Part shown: positions 6,746 to 15,815 of the stretch, in pieces
Layout: each line of letters begins with the position of its first letter
Position numbering within the stretch: position 1 is the first letter of the stretch
Assembly (NCBI GenBank): GCA_963741615.1
Contig: CAVUIU010000029.1
Span: 434,001-498,000 of the forward strand
Direction: 5' to 3'
DNA from: UBA9676 sp963741615
GTDB lineage: Bacteria > Actinomycetota > Actinomycetes > Streptosporangiales > Streptosporangiaceae
Length of the DNA stretch: 64,000 nt
The notes under the pieces: generated by a model
What the model was told of the DNA's origin: nothing
The model's database searches: none
Seen by the model: the letters and a program-made list of their open reading frames with translations, nothing else
Translations under genes and position numbers: made by a program

Positions 6746-9304
6746 TCAGCCGCTGCTGGTCACCGTGAAATCACCGCGCAACGGCAGGCCGGGCAGGGCC
6801 GAGGAATCGCCCAGGTACACCCGGAACCCGCCGGCCGGGACCACCCAGCCGTTCGCCGAGTCCTTCCAGTGGGACAGGTCGTGGCCATCGAGGGTGAACC
6901 TCACCACGGCGGATTGGCCCGGTCGCAGGGTGACCCTCCGGAATCCCCGGAGCTGACGGGGCGGCTCGCCCGCCGCGGCCGGATCGCCGAGGTAGAGCTG
7001 TGCCACGTCGGATCCCGTCGCCCGGCCGGTGTTGGTGACCCGGGCGGTCACCCGGACCAGCCGGGCCCGCTGGCCGTTGCAGTGACAGCTGGCCGGCCCG
7101 GGCCCGGAGACCCGGTTGGCGAACCGTGACGGGCTGATGTGCAGATCGCTGAAGGCGAAGCTGGTGTAGGAGAGCCCGTACCCGAACGGGAACAGCAGGG
7201 TGAGGTTCCTGGCGTCGTACCAGCGGTAGCCGACGTCGATGCCCTCCGAGTAGTGGACCCGCCCGTTCACCCCGGGGAACTGGGCGGTGGTGGACGCCGG
7301 CACCTGGGACAGGCTGCGCGGGAAGGTCACCGGCAGGTGCCCGGACGGGTCGGTGCTCCCGTACAGAACGCTGGCGAGGGCGGTGCCGTTGCTCTCACCG
7401 GGGTACCAGGCGTCCACCACCGCGGACACCTTGCCCAGCCACGGCATCGCCACCGGCGCGCCCGCGTCGATGACAACGACGGTGTCCGGGTTGGCCGCCG
7501 CCACCGCCGAGATGAGCTCGTCCTGCGCGGACGGCAGGCTGAGGCCCGGCCGGTCGGCCGCCTCGGTCTCGGTGTCGTCGGATACCACGACCACGGCCGT
7601 GCCCGCCGACCTGGCCGCCGCGACCGCCTGGCCGATCCCCGGCGCCAGCGCGGACGGTGTCGCCCAGGTGAAGGCCGACGAGTCGCCGCTGATCTGGACC
7701 TGGTAGGTGTGCCCGGCCCGCAGCCGCACCGCCGCCGAATAGGTGGCCACCGGCGGCGTGCTCGGGTCGCTCAGGAGTTCGGCGCCGTCCACCGACAAGG
7801 TGGTGGGGGAGTAGCAGCCGCACGGGTTCGTGATCGCGAGCACGTAGGTCCCGGTCTCCGGGGCCGTCAGGGTCCCGCGGTAGCTCCCGCCGAGGCCGGT
7901 CGGTGCGTATGCAGGTGCCAGCGCCGAGCCGGGAATGGCCGGCAGGCTGGTGTCGGCCGGCAGGCCCTGCTGGTACACGACGTTCGTGCCCGGGCCCGCC
8001 GCCGCCGTCAGCCCCTGCAGCGGGGTGACGCTGAACGGGGCGGTGACGAAGGCGCTGCCGCCGCCGGTGTCGGCCGGTGCGGCCGACGCGGCCGGCCCGA
8101 TCACCGCCAGCGTGCCAGCGTGTGCGGCCCGCAGCGGCAGGACCCCGTGACCGTTCTTCAGCAGCACCGTGCCGTCCTCGGCGACCTGCTCCGAGACCGC
8201 CTGGTGGGCGGGGGTGGTGACGGTCGCGCCGGTGGTGCCGGTGGGAGGGTTGTTGAAGATGCCGAAGCGGAACATCTCGGCCGCGATCCGGCTGACCATG
8301 TTGTCCACGACTGACCTGGGGATCGTCCCGTCCTGCACATCCGTCTGGAGCGCCTGGCCGAAAAAGATGTTGAACGGCTGCTCCATGTCGGTGCCATCAA
8401 CAGCGCCCTGGGTGGCGTGCAGGGCTCCGTAGTCCGAGGTCACGAAGCCCGGGAAACCCCAGCGCTGCTTGAGGATCTGGGTCTCAAGGACACGGTTGTC
8501 GCAGGCGAAGTCGCCGTTGACCATCGAGAACCCGCACATCACCGAGGCAGCCCTGGCCTGCGTCACGGCCTGCTGGAAGGCAGGCAGGTAGATCTCATGC
8601 AGGGTGCGGTTGCTGACGATCACGTCGTCGGCCGGGGTGTTCCTGTTCGTCTCCTGGTTGTACGCGGCGAAGTGCTTGACCTGGGACATCTCACCCTGGG
8701 CCTGCACGCCGCGGATCTCGCTGACCGCCAGGGCGCCGTTGAGGAACGGGTCCTCGGTGAACGCCTCGAACGACCGGCCCCAGCGTGGGTCGCGCAGGAT
8801 GTTGACGGTCGGGCCCAGGTTCACCGCCGCGCCCTTGCCCCGTTCCTCCTGCCCGATGACCGCGCCGTAGCGGCGGGCCAGCGAGGTGTCGAAGGTGGCG
8901 GCCAGCGACACCCCGGCCGGCAACTGAGTGACCCCGGTCAGCCCATCGCCGACCCCGAGCGGGCCGTCTTCCAGGCCCATCGCGGGGATGCACAACGACG
9001 GCTGCGCGGCCAGGTAGAACACGTAGGGCCGGCCCGTGCCCTGGCCCTCCACCATGGTGATCTCGTTGGCGAGGGTCATCTTCGAGAGCAGTAAGCGAAC
9101 CCGCTGCGAGATGGGCAGCGACTGGTTCAGCCACGGGCAGGCCCGGGTGGCACCGCCGGGATGCGCCACGGCGGCCGCCGGGCTGGCAAGCGCGGCGAAG
9201 GACAGGGGGAGTAAGAGGGCTAAGGATGCGGCGATGGGCAGTGGCGGCACCGGGCGGGCACGCCGCCCGCCTGGCCGTCGATGGATAATGGAGATCAGTT
9301 TCAT
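6746..9304 (-). CDS. Secreted glycoside hydrolase family 3 (beta-glucosidase/xylosidase type)
   Basis: The 852-residue exoglycosidase has a signal peptide: a basic start (MKLISIIHRRPGGRRAR), a hydrophobic stretch at about 22-40 and an Ala-rich cleavage zone. The N-terminal GH3 barrel carries KHFAAYN and the catalytic nucleophile Asp291 in FVTSDYG. An inserted PA14-like domain (about 465-545, GSYRGTLTAPETGTYVLAI) is followed by the second GH3 domain with the acid/base region SDDTETEAADR, and a C-terminal fibronectin III-like domain. PA14-containing GH3 enzymes often act on plant or cell-wall oligosaccharides; the exact sugar is unknown. GGGAGGAC lies upstream of the ATG. It is divergent from pgsA. 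Confidence 0.9.
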   Translation of the reverse strand: MKLISIIHRRPGGRRARPVPPLPIAASLALLLPLSFAALASPAAAVAHPGGATRACPWLNQSLPISQRVRLLLSKMTLANEITMVEGQGTGRPYVFYLAAQPSLCIPAMGLEDGPLGVGDGLTGVTQLPAGVSLAATFDTSLARRYGAVIGQEERGKGAAVNLGPTVNILRDPRWGRSFEAFTEDPFLNGALAVSEIRGVQAQGEMSQVKHFAAYNQETNRNTPADDVIVSNRTLHEIYLPAFQQAVTQARAASVMCGFSMVNGDFACDNRVLETQILKQRWGFPGFVTSDYGALHATQGAVDGTDMEQPFNIFFGQALQTDVQDGTIPRSVVDNMVSRIAAEMFRFGIFNNPPTGTTGATVTTPAHQAVSEQVAEDGTVLLKNGHGVLPLRAAHAGTLAVIGPAASAAPADTGGGSAFVTAPFSVTPLQGLTAAAGPGTNVVYQQGLPADTSLPAIPGSALAPAYAPTGLGGSYRGTLTAPETGTYVLAITNPCGCYSPTTLSVDGAELLSDPSTPPVATYSAAVRLRAGHTYQVQISGDSSAFTWATPSALAPGIGQAVAAARSAGTAVVVVSDDTETEAADRPGLSLPSAQDELISAVAAANPDTVVVIDAGAPVAMPWLGKVSAVVDAWYPGESNGTALASVLYGSTDPSGHLPVTFPRSLSQVPASTTAQFPGVNGRVHYSEGIDVGYRWYDARNLTLLFPFGYGLSYTSFAFSDLHISPSRFANRVSGPGPASCHCNGQRARLVRVTARVTNTGRATGSDVAQLYLGDPAAAGEPPRQLRGFRRVTLRPGQSAVVRFTLDGHDLSHWKDSANGWVVPAGGFRVYLGDSSALPGLPLRGDFTVTSSG

Positions 9305-9552
9305 CGGGTCCTCCCGGCTGCTCCGACGGCTCTCGCGGAAGCGGAGCCACCCCGGAAGTTACGTCGCCAGGTATAAACGATCCGTAAATATCCAGGTGAA
9401 CCTGTGAATAATGAATGAATGACGGCCGGGCAGGGCAGCGGGCGGATGGCCGCCGCACGGCATCCCACCCCCGGTGACCGGCGCCACCGGCGAAGTCGAG
9501 GGTGCGGGTGGCCGGTAGGGTCGGCACCGACGCGAGCGAGGGGGGCGTCCAC
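9305..9552. promoter_or_regulatory. Divergent regulatory region between GH3 and pgsA-type genes
   Basis: This region is AT-richer than its surroundings at 9372-9420. On the minus strand TTCACC (9402-9397) and TTATAC (9378-9373) are spaced 18 bases apart, a plausible promoter for the glycosidase. An interrupted palindrome CAGGTGAACCTG at 9393-9404 overlaps this -35 and could be an operator for sugar control. On the plus strand TAGGGT at 9516-9521 is a likely -10 for pgsA, which rules out any start upstream of it. Confidence 0.4.
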
Positions 9553-10176
9553 GTGACGCGAGCCGACAGCGGGGCGAAGGCCGGCGTCGCCGTGCCCGGG
9601 GACCCGGGGCGCATCCTCACCGTGCCGAACGCGATCAGCGTCGCCCGGCTGGCGGGAGTCCCGGTCTTTCTCTGGCTGGTGCTCGGGCCCAAGGCTGACG
9701 GCTGGGCGGTCGCCCTGCTCATCGCGGCCGGGGTGTCCGACTGGCTGGACGGCGTGATCGCCCGTGCCTGGAACCAGCAGAGCCGGCTGGGGCAGGTGCT
9801 CGACCCGGCGGCCGACCGGCTCTACATCGCCGCCACACTGGTCGGGCTCGCGGTGCGCGCCATCATCCCGTGGTGGCTGGTGGCCCTGCTGGTGGCCAGG
9901 GAACTCGTCCTCGGGGTGGCGCTGCTCGTGCTGCGCCGCAGCGGGTACGGCCCGCTGCAGGTGAGCCTGGTGGGCAAGGCGGCTACCCTGTGTCTGCTGT
10001 ATGCGTTCCCGCTGCTGTTCCTGGGCGCACACCCGGGAACGCCGGCCCTGGTGGCACGGGTCATCGGTTGGGCGTTCGCGATCTGGGGAACCGCCCTGTA
10101 CTGGTGGGCCGCCGCACTCTACCTGGAGCAGACGCGCCGTCTCGCCAGCGCTGCCCGGAGCCAGCCGGTGCCATGA
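9553..10176 (+). CDS. pgsA: CDP-alcohol phosphatidyltransferase (PgsA family)
   Basis: This integral membrane enzyme (207 residues from GTG 9553, several membrane segments) has the family signature DG-AR-G-LD-AD read as SDWLDGVIAR...GQVLDPAADR. It exchanges CMP of a CDP-diacylglycerol for a phospho-alcohol; phosphatidylglycerophosphate synthesis is the default guess, but phosphatidylinositol phosphate synthesis is related. GTG 9553 is chosen because GAGGGGGG precedes it and because a -10-like TAGGGT lies downstream of the earlier GTG at 9502. A PgsA-type gene near garA is conserved in actinobacteria. Confidence 0.75.
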   Translation: MTRADSGAKAGVAVPGDPGRILTVPNAISVARLAGVPVFLWLVLGPKADGWAVALLIAAGVSDWLDGVIARAWNQQSRLGQVLDPAADRLYIAATLVGLAVRAIIPWWLVALLVARELVLGVALLVLRRSGYGPLQVSLVGKAATLCLLYAFPLLFLGAHPGTPALVARVIGWAFAIWGTALYWWAAALYLEQTRRLASAARSQPVP

Positions 10177-10241
10177 TCGGGCGGCGGCGGCGATGAAATG
10201 ATGGGACGTGCACCGCTCGGCGGGAGGGAGACGGGTCGCAG

Positions 10242-12740
10242 GTGAAGGCAGTGGTGATGGCGGGCGGGGAAGGCACCCGGCTGCGCCCGATGACCGCCAA
10301 CCAGCCCAAGCCGCTGCTGCCGGTGGTGAACAAGCCGATCATGGAGCACGTGCTGCTGCTCCTCAAGCGGCACGGGTTCACCGAGACCGTGGTGACGGTC
10401 CAGTTCCTGGCCTCGCTGGTCCGCAATTACTTCGGTGACGGCGACGACGTCGGCATGGACCTGCAGTACGCCACCGAGGAGATGCCGCTCGGCACCGCTG
10501 GCAGCGTCAAGAACGCGGAGGACGAGCTGCGGTCCGGCCCGTTCCTGGTGATCTCCGGCGACGCACTGACCGACATCGACCTGTCCGCGCTGATCCGCTA
10601 CCACAAGAAGAACGGCGCCCTGGTCACCGTCGGCCTCACCCGGGTGCCCAACCCGCTCGAGTTCGGGATCATCATCGTGGGGGAGGACGGGCGCATCCAG
10701 CGGTTCCTGGAGAAGCCCACGTGGGGGCAGGTCTTCTCCGACACGGTGAACACCGGCATCTACGTGATGGAGCCCGAGGTGCTGGCCGAGGTGCCGCCCG
10801 GGGTGTCTGTCAACTGGTCGGGGGACGTGTTCCCGCGGCTGCTGAAGACCGGCGCACCGCTGTACGGCTGGGTCGGCGACGGCTACTGGGAGGACGTCGG
10901 GACCCACGAGAGTTACCTGAAGGCACAGGCGGACGTGCTGTCCGGCCGGGTGGAGACGGAGATCGCCGGTTTCGAGATGGCGCCCGGCGTGTGGGTCAGC
11001 GAGGGAGCGGAGGTCGACCCCGAGGCGCTGCTGTCCGGGCCGCTGTGCATCGGCGACTACGCCAAGATCGAGGCCGGGGCGCAGCTGCGCGAGTTCACCG
11101 TGGTCGGCAGCAACGTGGTGGTGAAGGAGGGCGCCTTCCTGCACCGGGCCGTGGTGCACAACAACGTCTACGTCGGGCAGGGAACAACCCTGCGGGGCTG
11201 CGTCATCGGCAAGAACACCGACGTGATGGGCGCGGCCCGGATCGAGGAGGGCGCGGTCGTCGGGGACGAGTGCGTGATCGAGCCCGAGGCGTACCTGTCC
11301 GCCGGGGTGAAGGTCTACCCGTTCAAGACCATCGAGGCCGGCGCGGTGGTGAACACCAGTGTCATCTGGGAGTCACGCGGCGCCCGCACCATGTTCGGCC
11401 CGCGCGGCGTCTCCGGCCTCGTCAACGTCGAGATCACCCCCGAGCTGTGCGTCCGGCTGGCCAGCGCGTACGCGACCACGCTGAAGAAGGGCGCGGTGGT
11501 CACCACGTCGCGTGATGTCTCCCGTGCGGCCCGTGCGTTCAAGCGGGCGGTCCAGGGCGCGCTCAACGCCAGCGCCATCGACGTGGTGGACCTCGAGGCA
11601 CAGCCGCTCCCGGTGGCACGGTTCCAGACCGCCCGCAGCGAGTGCAGCGGCGGCATCGCGCTGCGCACCACCGCCGGTGACCCGCAGTCGATCGACATCA
11701 TCTTCCTCGATGAGCGAGGAGCCGAGCTGTCCCAGGCGGCGGCCCGCAAGCTGGAGCGGGTGTTCTCCCGGCAGGAATACCGGCGCGCCTTCCCCGGCGA
11801 GATCGCCGAGCTGACCTACCCGTCGCGGGTGGTGGAGTCCTACGCGGCCGAGCTGGTCCGGACCGTGAACATGACCGGCGTCCGCGAGGCGGCGCTCAAG
11901 GTGGTGGTCGACTGCGCCGGCGGCACCGCCTCACTCGTGCTGCCAAGCCTGCTGGGGCGGATCGGGGTGGAGGTGCTCACCGTCAACAACCGCCTCGATG
12001 AGGGATCGCCGACGCAGAGCCTGGCGCAGCAGCGGGCCGGCATGCAGCGGCTGTCCGAGCTCGTGGCCTCGTCCCGGGCCACGTTCGGCGTCCGGTTCGA
12101 CCAGGTCGGCGAGCGGCTCCAGCTGGTCGACGACAAGGGGGCCATGGTCAGCGATGACCGGACGCTGCTGGTCGTGCTCGACCTGATCGCGGCCGAACGG
12201 CGGTCGGGGCGGGTCGCCCTGCCGGTGACCACCACCCGCGTCGCCGAGCAGGTGAGCCGTTTCCACGGGGTCCAGGTGCGGTGGACCCCGACCTCGCTGC
12301 ACGGCCTCACCCAGGCGACCGCGGCCGACGACGTGATCTTCGGGGCGGACGGCCGGGGCGGCTTCGTGGTGCCCGAGTTCAGCCGGACCCTGGACGGCAT
12401 CGCGGCGTTCGCCCGCCTGCTCGGGCTGGTCGCGCGGACCAGGCTGACGCTCAGCCAGATCGATGCCCGGATCCCCAAGGCGCATCTGCTCAAGCGCTCG
12501 ATGCCGACCCCGTGGGCGGCGAAGGGCAGCGTCATGCGCACCATGGTGGAGGCGGCCGGCGACCGGGTGATCGACACCACCGACGGCGTGCGGGTGGTCG
12601 AGCCCGACGGCGGCTGGGTGCTCGTGCTGCCCGACCCGGCGGACGCGGTCACCCACCTGTGGGCGGAGGGCGCCGACGCCGACTCCGCGCAGGCGCTGCT
12701 CGACGAGTGGGCCGCGGTCGCGGAGCGGGCAGGCGCCTGA
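10242..12740 (+). CDS. NDP-sugar pyrophosphorylase fused to a degenerate phosphohexomutase (ManC/ManB-like fusion)
   Basis: The N-terminal nucleotidyltransferase (1-235) has the signature GGEGTRLRP and ISGDALTD; a left-handed beta-helix of hexapeptide repeats follows (245-380), then an alpha-D-phosphohexomutase-like half (about 385-832). The first part should make GDP-mannose or a similar NDP-sugar. In the mutase half the catalytic serine motif TASHNP is replaced by TTAGDP, and the metal loop DGDR with its three Asp is reduced to DQVGER, so phosphotransfer is unlikely; the half may be structural or regulatory. The GTG start follows GGGAGGGAG. The gene lies next to the PgsA-type gene, as in related actinobacteria. 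Confidence 0.85.
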   Translation: MKAVVMAGGEGTRLRPMTANQPKPLLPVVNKPIMEHVLLLLKRHGFTETVVTVQFLASLVRNYFGDGDDVGMDLQYATEEMPLGTAGSVKNAEDELRSGPFLVISGDALTDIDLSALIRYHKKNGALVTVGLTRVPNPLEFGIIIVGEDGRIQRFLEKPTWGQVFSDTVNTGIYVMEPEVLAEVPPGVSVNWSGDVFPRLLKTGAPLYGWVGDGYWEDVGTHESYLKAQADVLSGRVETEIAGFEMAPGVWVSEGAEVDPEALLSGPLCIGDYAKIEAGAQLREFTVVGSNVVVKEGAFLHRAVVHNNVYVGQGTTLRGCVIGKNTDVMGAARIEEGAVVGDECVIEPEAYLSAGVKVYPFKTIEAGAVVNTSVIWESRGARTMFGPRGVSGLVNVEITPELCVRLASAYATTLKKGAVVTTSRDVSRAARAFKRAVQGALNASAIDVVDLEAQPLPVARFQTARSECSGGIALRTTAGDPQSIDIIFLDERGAELSQAAARKLERVFSRQEYRRAFPGEIAELTYPSRVVESYAAELVRTVNMTGVREAALKVVVDCAGGTASLVLPSLLGRIGVEVLTVNNRLDEGSPTQSLAQQRAGMQRLSELVASSRATFGVRFDQVGERLQLVDDKGAMVSDDRTLLVVLDLIAAERRSGRVALPVTTTRVAEQVSRFHGVQVRWTPTSLHGLTQATAADDVIFGADGRGGFVVPEFSRTLDGIAAFARLLGLVARTRLTLSQIDARIPKAHLLKRSMPTPWAAKGSVMRTMVEAAGDRVIDTTDGVRVVEPDGGWVLVLPDPADAVTHLWAEGADADSAQALLDEWAAVAERAGA

Positions 12741-13195
12741 CCAGCCACGACGGGATCAGCGGCCGCCTGCCCGGCCGCCCGGCCAGCTGCCTGCCGGGCC
12801 TGGCCCATCCTGGCGAGTGGCCAGCGCGGATACCCTGCGCATGAGAGAATCTCACTTCAGCTGCTCGCGGCTCACCTGCCGGCAGCCCCAGGACGCGCCG
12901 GAGGTTTGACCTGATGTGGCGGAGGCGTCGCGACCATGCCACCGGGAGTTACCGGGGGTCCGAACTGCCCGCCGGGCCCGCCGGGCCCGCCCGGCCGGAT
13001 GCGGCACAGGGGCTGGGCGGCCACGGCTGGCGGGACCGGCTCGGGCGCGGCCGCCGCCACGCGTGGCGCATGGACCGGGCGCCTGTTTCGCAGGTAGCGT
13101 GGGCGAACGTACCAGAGTTGACACCGAGGGCCGGGTCGGCGGACGTGGTTCCCGGCCCGAGCCCATGGACGGCGGACGAGAGGCTGGACCGCAAC
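12741..13195 (+). other. 455-nt gap without a convincing gene
   Basis: Between the sugar nucleotidyltransferase and garA there is no clear coding region. An open frame extends upstream from garA to 12914, but its Arg/Gly/Pro-rich product resembles nothing and the promoter candidate lies inside it. A GC-rich dyad (CCCGGC at 12769 with GCCGGG near 12795) may end the upstream transcript. In related actinobacteria this interval often holds gcvH and DUF881-type genes; none is present. Confidence 0.5.
13071..13100 (+). promoter_or_regulatory. Candidate promoter of the garA-ftsR operon
   Basis: TGGACC (13071-13076) and TAGCGT (13095-13100) are separated by 18 bases, close to actinobacterial primary sigma promoters. 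A transcript from here would start about 90 bases before the garA ATG. Confidence 0.45.
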
Positions 13196-13738
13196 ATGCC
13201 GCGCGTCTTCTGCACCCGCTGCGGGCAAGAGAACCCCGAGGATGCCCGGTTCTGTTCCCATTGCGGGATACCGCTGACGCGTGGCGGAGGCGAGCGGCCG
13301 GGCGAGAGCACCTCGACGATCTCGCTCGGCGGTTCGGAACTGGCCGAGGCGGAGCCGGATGAGCCACTCGCCGACTCCGGGACGGTCGAGGCGCTGCCGC
13401 TGGGCACCGCCCTGCTGGTGGTGAAGCGCGGCCCGAACGCGGGCAGCAGGTTCCTGCTCGACAGCGATCTCACCACCGCCGGCCGGCATCCGGAGAGCGA
13501 CATCTTTCTCGACGACGTGACGGTGTCCCGCCGTCACGCGGAGTTCTACCGGCACCCGCGCGGCTTCACGGTGCGTGATGTGGGAAGCCTGAACGGCACC
13601 TACGTGAACCGGGAACGGATCGAGGAGGCCGAGCTGAGCGATGGCGACGAGGTCCAGGTGGGCAAGTTCCGGCTGATGTTCCTCGCCGGACGGCGGTCTG
13701 CGGCCGACCGCGGCGGAGGTGCGCAGGTAGGGGCATGA
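13196..13738 (+). CDS. garA: GarA/OdhI-type FHA-domain regulator
   Basis: The 180-residue protein has an N-terminal zinc ribbon (CTRCGQENPEDARFCSHCG), a short phosphorylatable segment (STSTISL) and a forkhead-associated domain with GRHPESDI, VSRRHAEF and GSLNGTYVN. GarA and OdhI bind and inhibit 2-oxoglutarate dehydrogenase and glutamate dehydrogenase; kinase phosphorylation of the N-terminal threonines makes the FHA domain bind itself and releases the targets. ATG 13196 (MPRVFCTRCG) matches the family start. The stop overlaps ftsR (ATGA). Direct evidence for the Ser/Thr kinase is outside the window. Confidence 0.9.
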   Translation: MPRVFCTRCGQENPEDARFCSHCGIPLTRGGGERPGESTSTISLGGSELAEAEPDEPLADSGTVEALPLGTALLVVKRGPNAGSRFLLDSDLTTAGRHPESDIFLDDVTVSRRHAEFYRHPRGFTVRDVGSLNGTYVNRERIEEAELSDGDEVQVGKFRLMFLAGRRSAADRGGGAQVGA

Positions 13739-14439
13739 GTGCGGAGCCTGCCCGGGCATACTTCGGGATCGGCGAGGTGCTGGCACAGCTGCGCGCCGAG
13801 TTCCCCGATGTGAGCGTCTCGAAGATCCGATTCCTGGAGACCGAAGGGCTGATCCAGCCTGCCCGCTCGGCGTCCGGCTACCGGAAGTTCGCCACCCCCG
13901 ACGTGGAGCGGCTGCGCTACATCCTCACCGCCCAGCGGGACCACTACCTGCCGTTGCGGGTGATCAAGGATCAGCTCGACGCCGGCGAGGAAGACCACGG
14001 CCCCCGCCGGCTGGACGGCTACCAGGCGCCCGCGGGCCGCCCCGCCGCCGCGCTGACCCGGCGGGAACTGCTGGATGCGACCGGCCTGGATGAGGCCCGG
14101 CTGGCCGAGCTGGAGGACTTCGGCCTGGTGCGGCGCAGCGGCCGGCAGTACGGCCCGGAGGCGCTCGAGGCGACCCGCGCCATCGTGGCCCTCGACCGTT
14201 ACGGGGTCCAGGCGCGCCATCTGCGGGTGCTGCGTGCGTCCGCGGAACGGGAAACCGCGCTGATCGAGCAGGTGGTCGCCCCGACGCTGCGCCAGCGCAG
14301 CCCAGGGGCCAGGGACCGGGCCGGCCGGACCGCGCGGGAGATCGCCGCCATCGCCCTGCAGCTGCACGCCGCCCTGATCGAAGCGGCGCTGGCTGACGCC
14401 GGATTCAGGGATCCGGGTCCGGGCCGGGCGGATGACTGA
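13735..14439 (+). CDS. ftsR: MerR-family regulator FtsR
   Basis: The 234-residue protein has an N-terminal winged helix-turn-helix (SKIRFLETEGLIQPARSASG, YRKF, ERLRYIL) and a C-terminal coiled/helical region that repeats a MerR-like module (TRRELLDATGLDEARLAEL). The family, placed directly downstream of garA, activates ftsZ and so ties cell division to growth in corynebacteria and mycobacteria. It overlaps garA by four bases and is almost certainly cotranscribed with it. Confidence 0.85.
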   Translation: MSAEPARAYFGIGEVLAQLRAEFPDVSVSKIRFLETEGLIQPARSASGYRKFATPDVERLRYILTAQRDHYLPLRVIKDQLDAGEEDHGPRRLDGYQAPAGRPAAALTRRELLDATGLDEARLAELEDFGLVRRSGRQYGPEALEATRAIVALDRYGVQARHLRVLRASAERETALIEQVVAPTLRQRSPGARDRAGRTAREIAAIALQLHAALIEAALADAGFRDPGPGRADD

Positions 14440-14552
14440 GCGCAGGGCGCGGGCTTCCCTGCTCCGCGCGACGGTGTACGTTGACAGGGGAGTGCCTTCA
14501 TTGGGTTCGCCGGCGCTGGCAAGCGTCCGGCGCAGGTGAGGACGGAGCCGCT

Positions 14553-15023
14553 GTGAGGAAGATGGAGGTCGTCGGCGTCCGTGTGGAGATGCCCACGAAC
14601 CAGCCCATCGTCCTGCTCAAGGAGGTGCAGGGGGAGAGGTATCTGCCGATCTGGATCGGCCCGGTGGAAGCCACCGCCATCGCATTCGCCCAGCAGGGCA
14701 TGGTGCCGGCCCGGCCGCTGACCCACGACCTCTTCCGCGACGTGCTCGAAGCGCTCGGGGTGCAGCTGAAGACGGTCAACATCACCGCCCTCCGGGACGG
14801 TATCTTCTTCGCCGACCTCATCTTCTCCAACGGGAAGGAAGTGAGCGCCAGGCCCTCGGACTCGATCGCCCTCGCGCTCCGGACCGACGCTGAGATCTTC
14901 GCCAGCGAGGAGATCCTCGACGAGGCCGGGGTGGCGATCCCGGACGAGCAAGAGGACGAGGTCGAGAAGTTCCGCGAGTTCCTCGACACCATCAGCCCGG
15001 AGGACTTCGGCCGCGCGACATGA
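14553..15023 (+). CDS. Bifunctional nuclease-domain (BFN/DUF151) protein
   Basis: The 156-residue protein starts at GTG 14553 (MRKMEVVGVRVEMP), with GGAG eight bases upstream; longer starts add unrelated residues. The BFN core is seen in LPIWIGPVEATAIAFAQQG and ARPSDSIALALR. The domain has DNase and RNase activity in some members; its role in actinobacteria is not settled. The position between ftsR and the second MerR gene is conserved. TTGACA lies upstream at about 14479, but no clear -10 follows. Confidence 0.88.
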   Translation: MRKMEVVGVRVEMPTNQPIVLLKEVQGERYLPIWIGPVEATAIAFAQQGMVPARPLTHDLFRDVLEALGVQLKTVNITALRDGIFFADLIFSNGKEVSARPSDSIALALRTDAEIFASEEILDEAGVAIPDEQEDEVEKFREFLDTISPEDFGRAT

Positions 15024-15062
15024 GCACGGGCGAGCTCCTGAACGACGCGCCGTCGGAGGTCG

Positions 15063-15092
15063 TTGACGCGCCGGGCCGGCTCGGCCTAGCGT
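15063..15092 (+). promoter_or_regulatory. Candidate promoter of the second MerR gene
   Basis: TTGACG (15063-15068) and TAGCGT (15087-15092) are 18 bases apart, a good match to the primary sigma consensus of actinomycetes, about 45 bases upstream of the GTG start. Confidence 0.55.
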
Positions 15093-15138
15093 GCGGAACG
15101 AGTACCCAGGGTGGCCAGATCCCGGGGCGGAGGCGGGT

Positions 15139-15750
15139 GTGGCGGTAACCGAGAAAGACGGCGGCGAGCCGCGCGATCGTGGCGCGGCGGCCGAGCGCGC
15201 CGGCGAGCAGGGCCTCCTGTTCGGCGAGGAGCTCACCGCTCACCCCGAGAACGTCGGGTACCGCGGCCCGACCGCCTGTGCCGCCGCGGGGATCACCTAC
15301 CGCCAGCTTGACTACTGGGCACGTACCGCGCTGGTGGAGCCGAGCGTCCGGGCCGCACACGGGTCGGGTTCGCTCCGGCTGTACAGCTTCCGCGACATCC
15401 TGGTGCTCAAGGTCGTCAAGCGCCTGCTCGACACCGGCATCTCACTGCAGCAGATCCGCGCCGCCGTCAACCATCTGTGCGACCGCGGCACCGGTGACCT
15501 GGCCCGGCTCACCTTGATGAGTGACGGGGTCAGCGTCTACGAGTGCACGTCGCCCGATGAGGTGGTGGACCTGCTGGCCGGCGGCCAGGGGGTGTTCGGG
15601 ATCGCGCTCGGCCGGATCTGGCGGGAGGTCAACGGGTCACTCGCCGAGCTTCCGGCGGAGTCCGCTGATCTGCCCGGGCAGCAGGACGGCGCGGACGGCG
15701 CCGTCGGGCATGACGAACTGGCCCGGCGCCGGGCCAAGAAGACGGGCTGA
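15139..15750 (+). CDS. MerR-family regulator, McdR-like
   Basis: The 203-residue protein has a winged-helix domain (TYRQLDYWARTALVEPSVR, LYSFRDILVLKVVKRLLDTG) and a C-terminal region, EVVDLLAGGQGVFGIALGRIW, typical of the actinobacterial protein encoded two genes after ftsR, which in mycobacteria influences cell division (McdR, Rv1830). GTG 15139 is chosen because GGCGGAGGCGGG precedes it; the 16-residue longer start overlaps the likely promoter. It is separated from gcvP here by an ABC exporter, unlike the usual order. Confidence 0.8.
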   Translation: MAVTEKDGGEPRDRGAAAERAGEQGLLFGEELTAHPENVGYRGPTACAAAGITYRQLDYWARTALVEPSVRAAHGSGSLRLYSFRDILVLKVVKRLLDTGISLQQIRAAVNHLCDRGTGDLARLTLMSDGVSVYECTSPDEVVDLLAGGQGVFGIALGRIWREVNGSLAELPAESADLPGQQDGADGAVGHDELARRRAKKTG

Positions 15751-15780
15751 TCGTCCCGGCCCGCTCACATCCCGATGTCC

Positions 15781-15815
15781 GGTTTACCGGTTGTGTGTCC
15801 GGTAAGGTTCCGGGG
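15781..15815 (+). promoter_or_regulatory. Leaderless-type promoter with a palindrome upstream of the ABC ATPase gene
   Basis: TAAGGT (15803-15808) ends seven bases before GTG 15816, the spacing expected for a transcript that begins at its start codon. The -35 region is poor, but CCGGTTTACCGG (15779-15790) is a perfect interrupted palindrome placed where an activator or repressor would sit. Confidence 0.4.

Noticed and set aside
12914..13195. An N-terminal extension of GarA of about 94 residues
   Set aside because: The extension is low-complexity and contains the candidate promoter; family members start at MPRVFCTRCG-like sequence.
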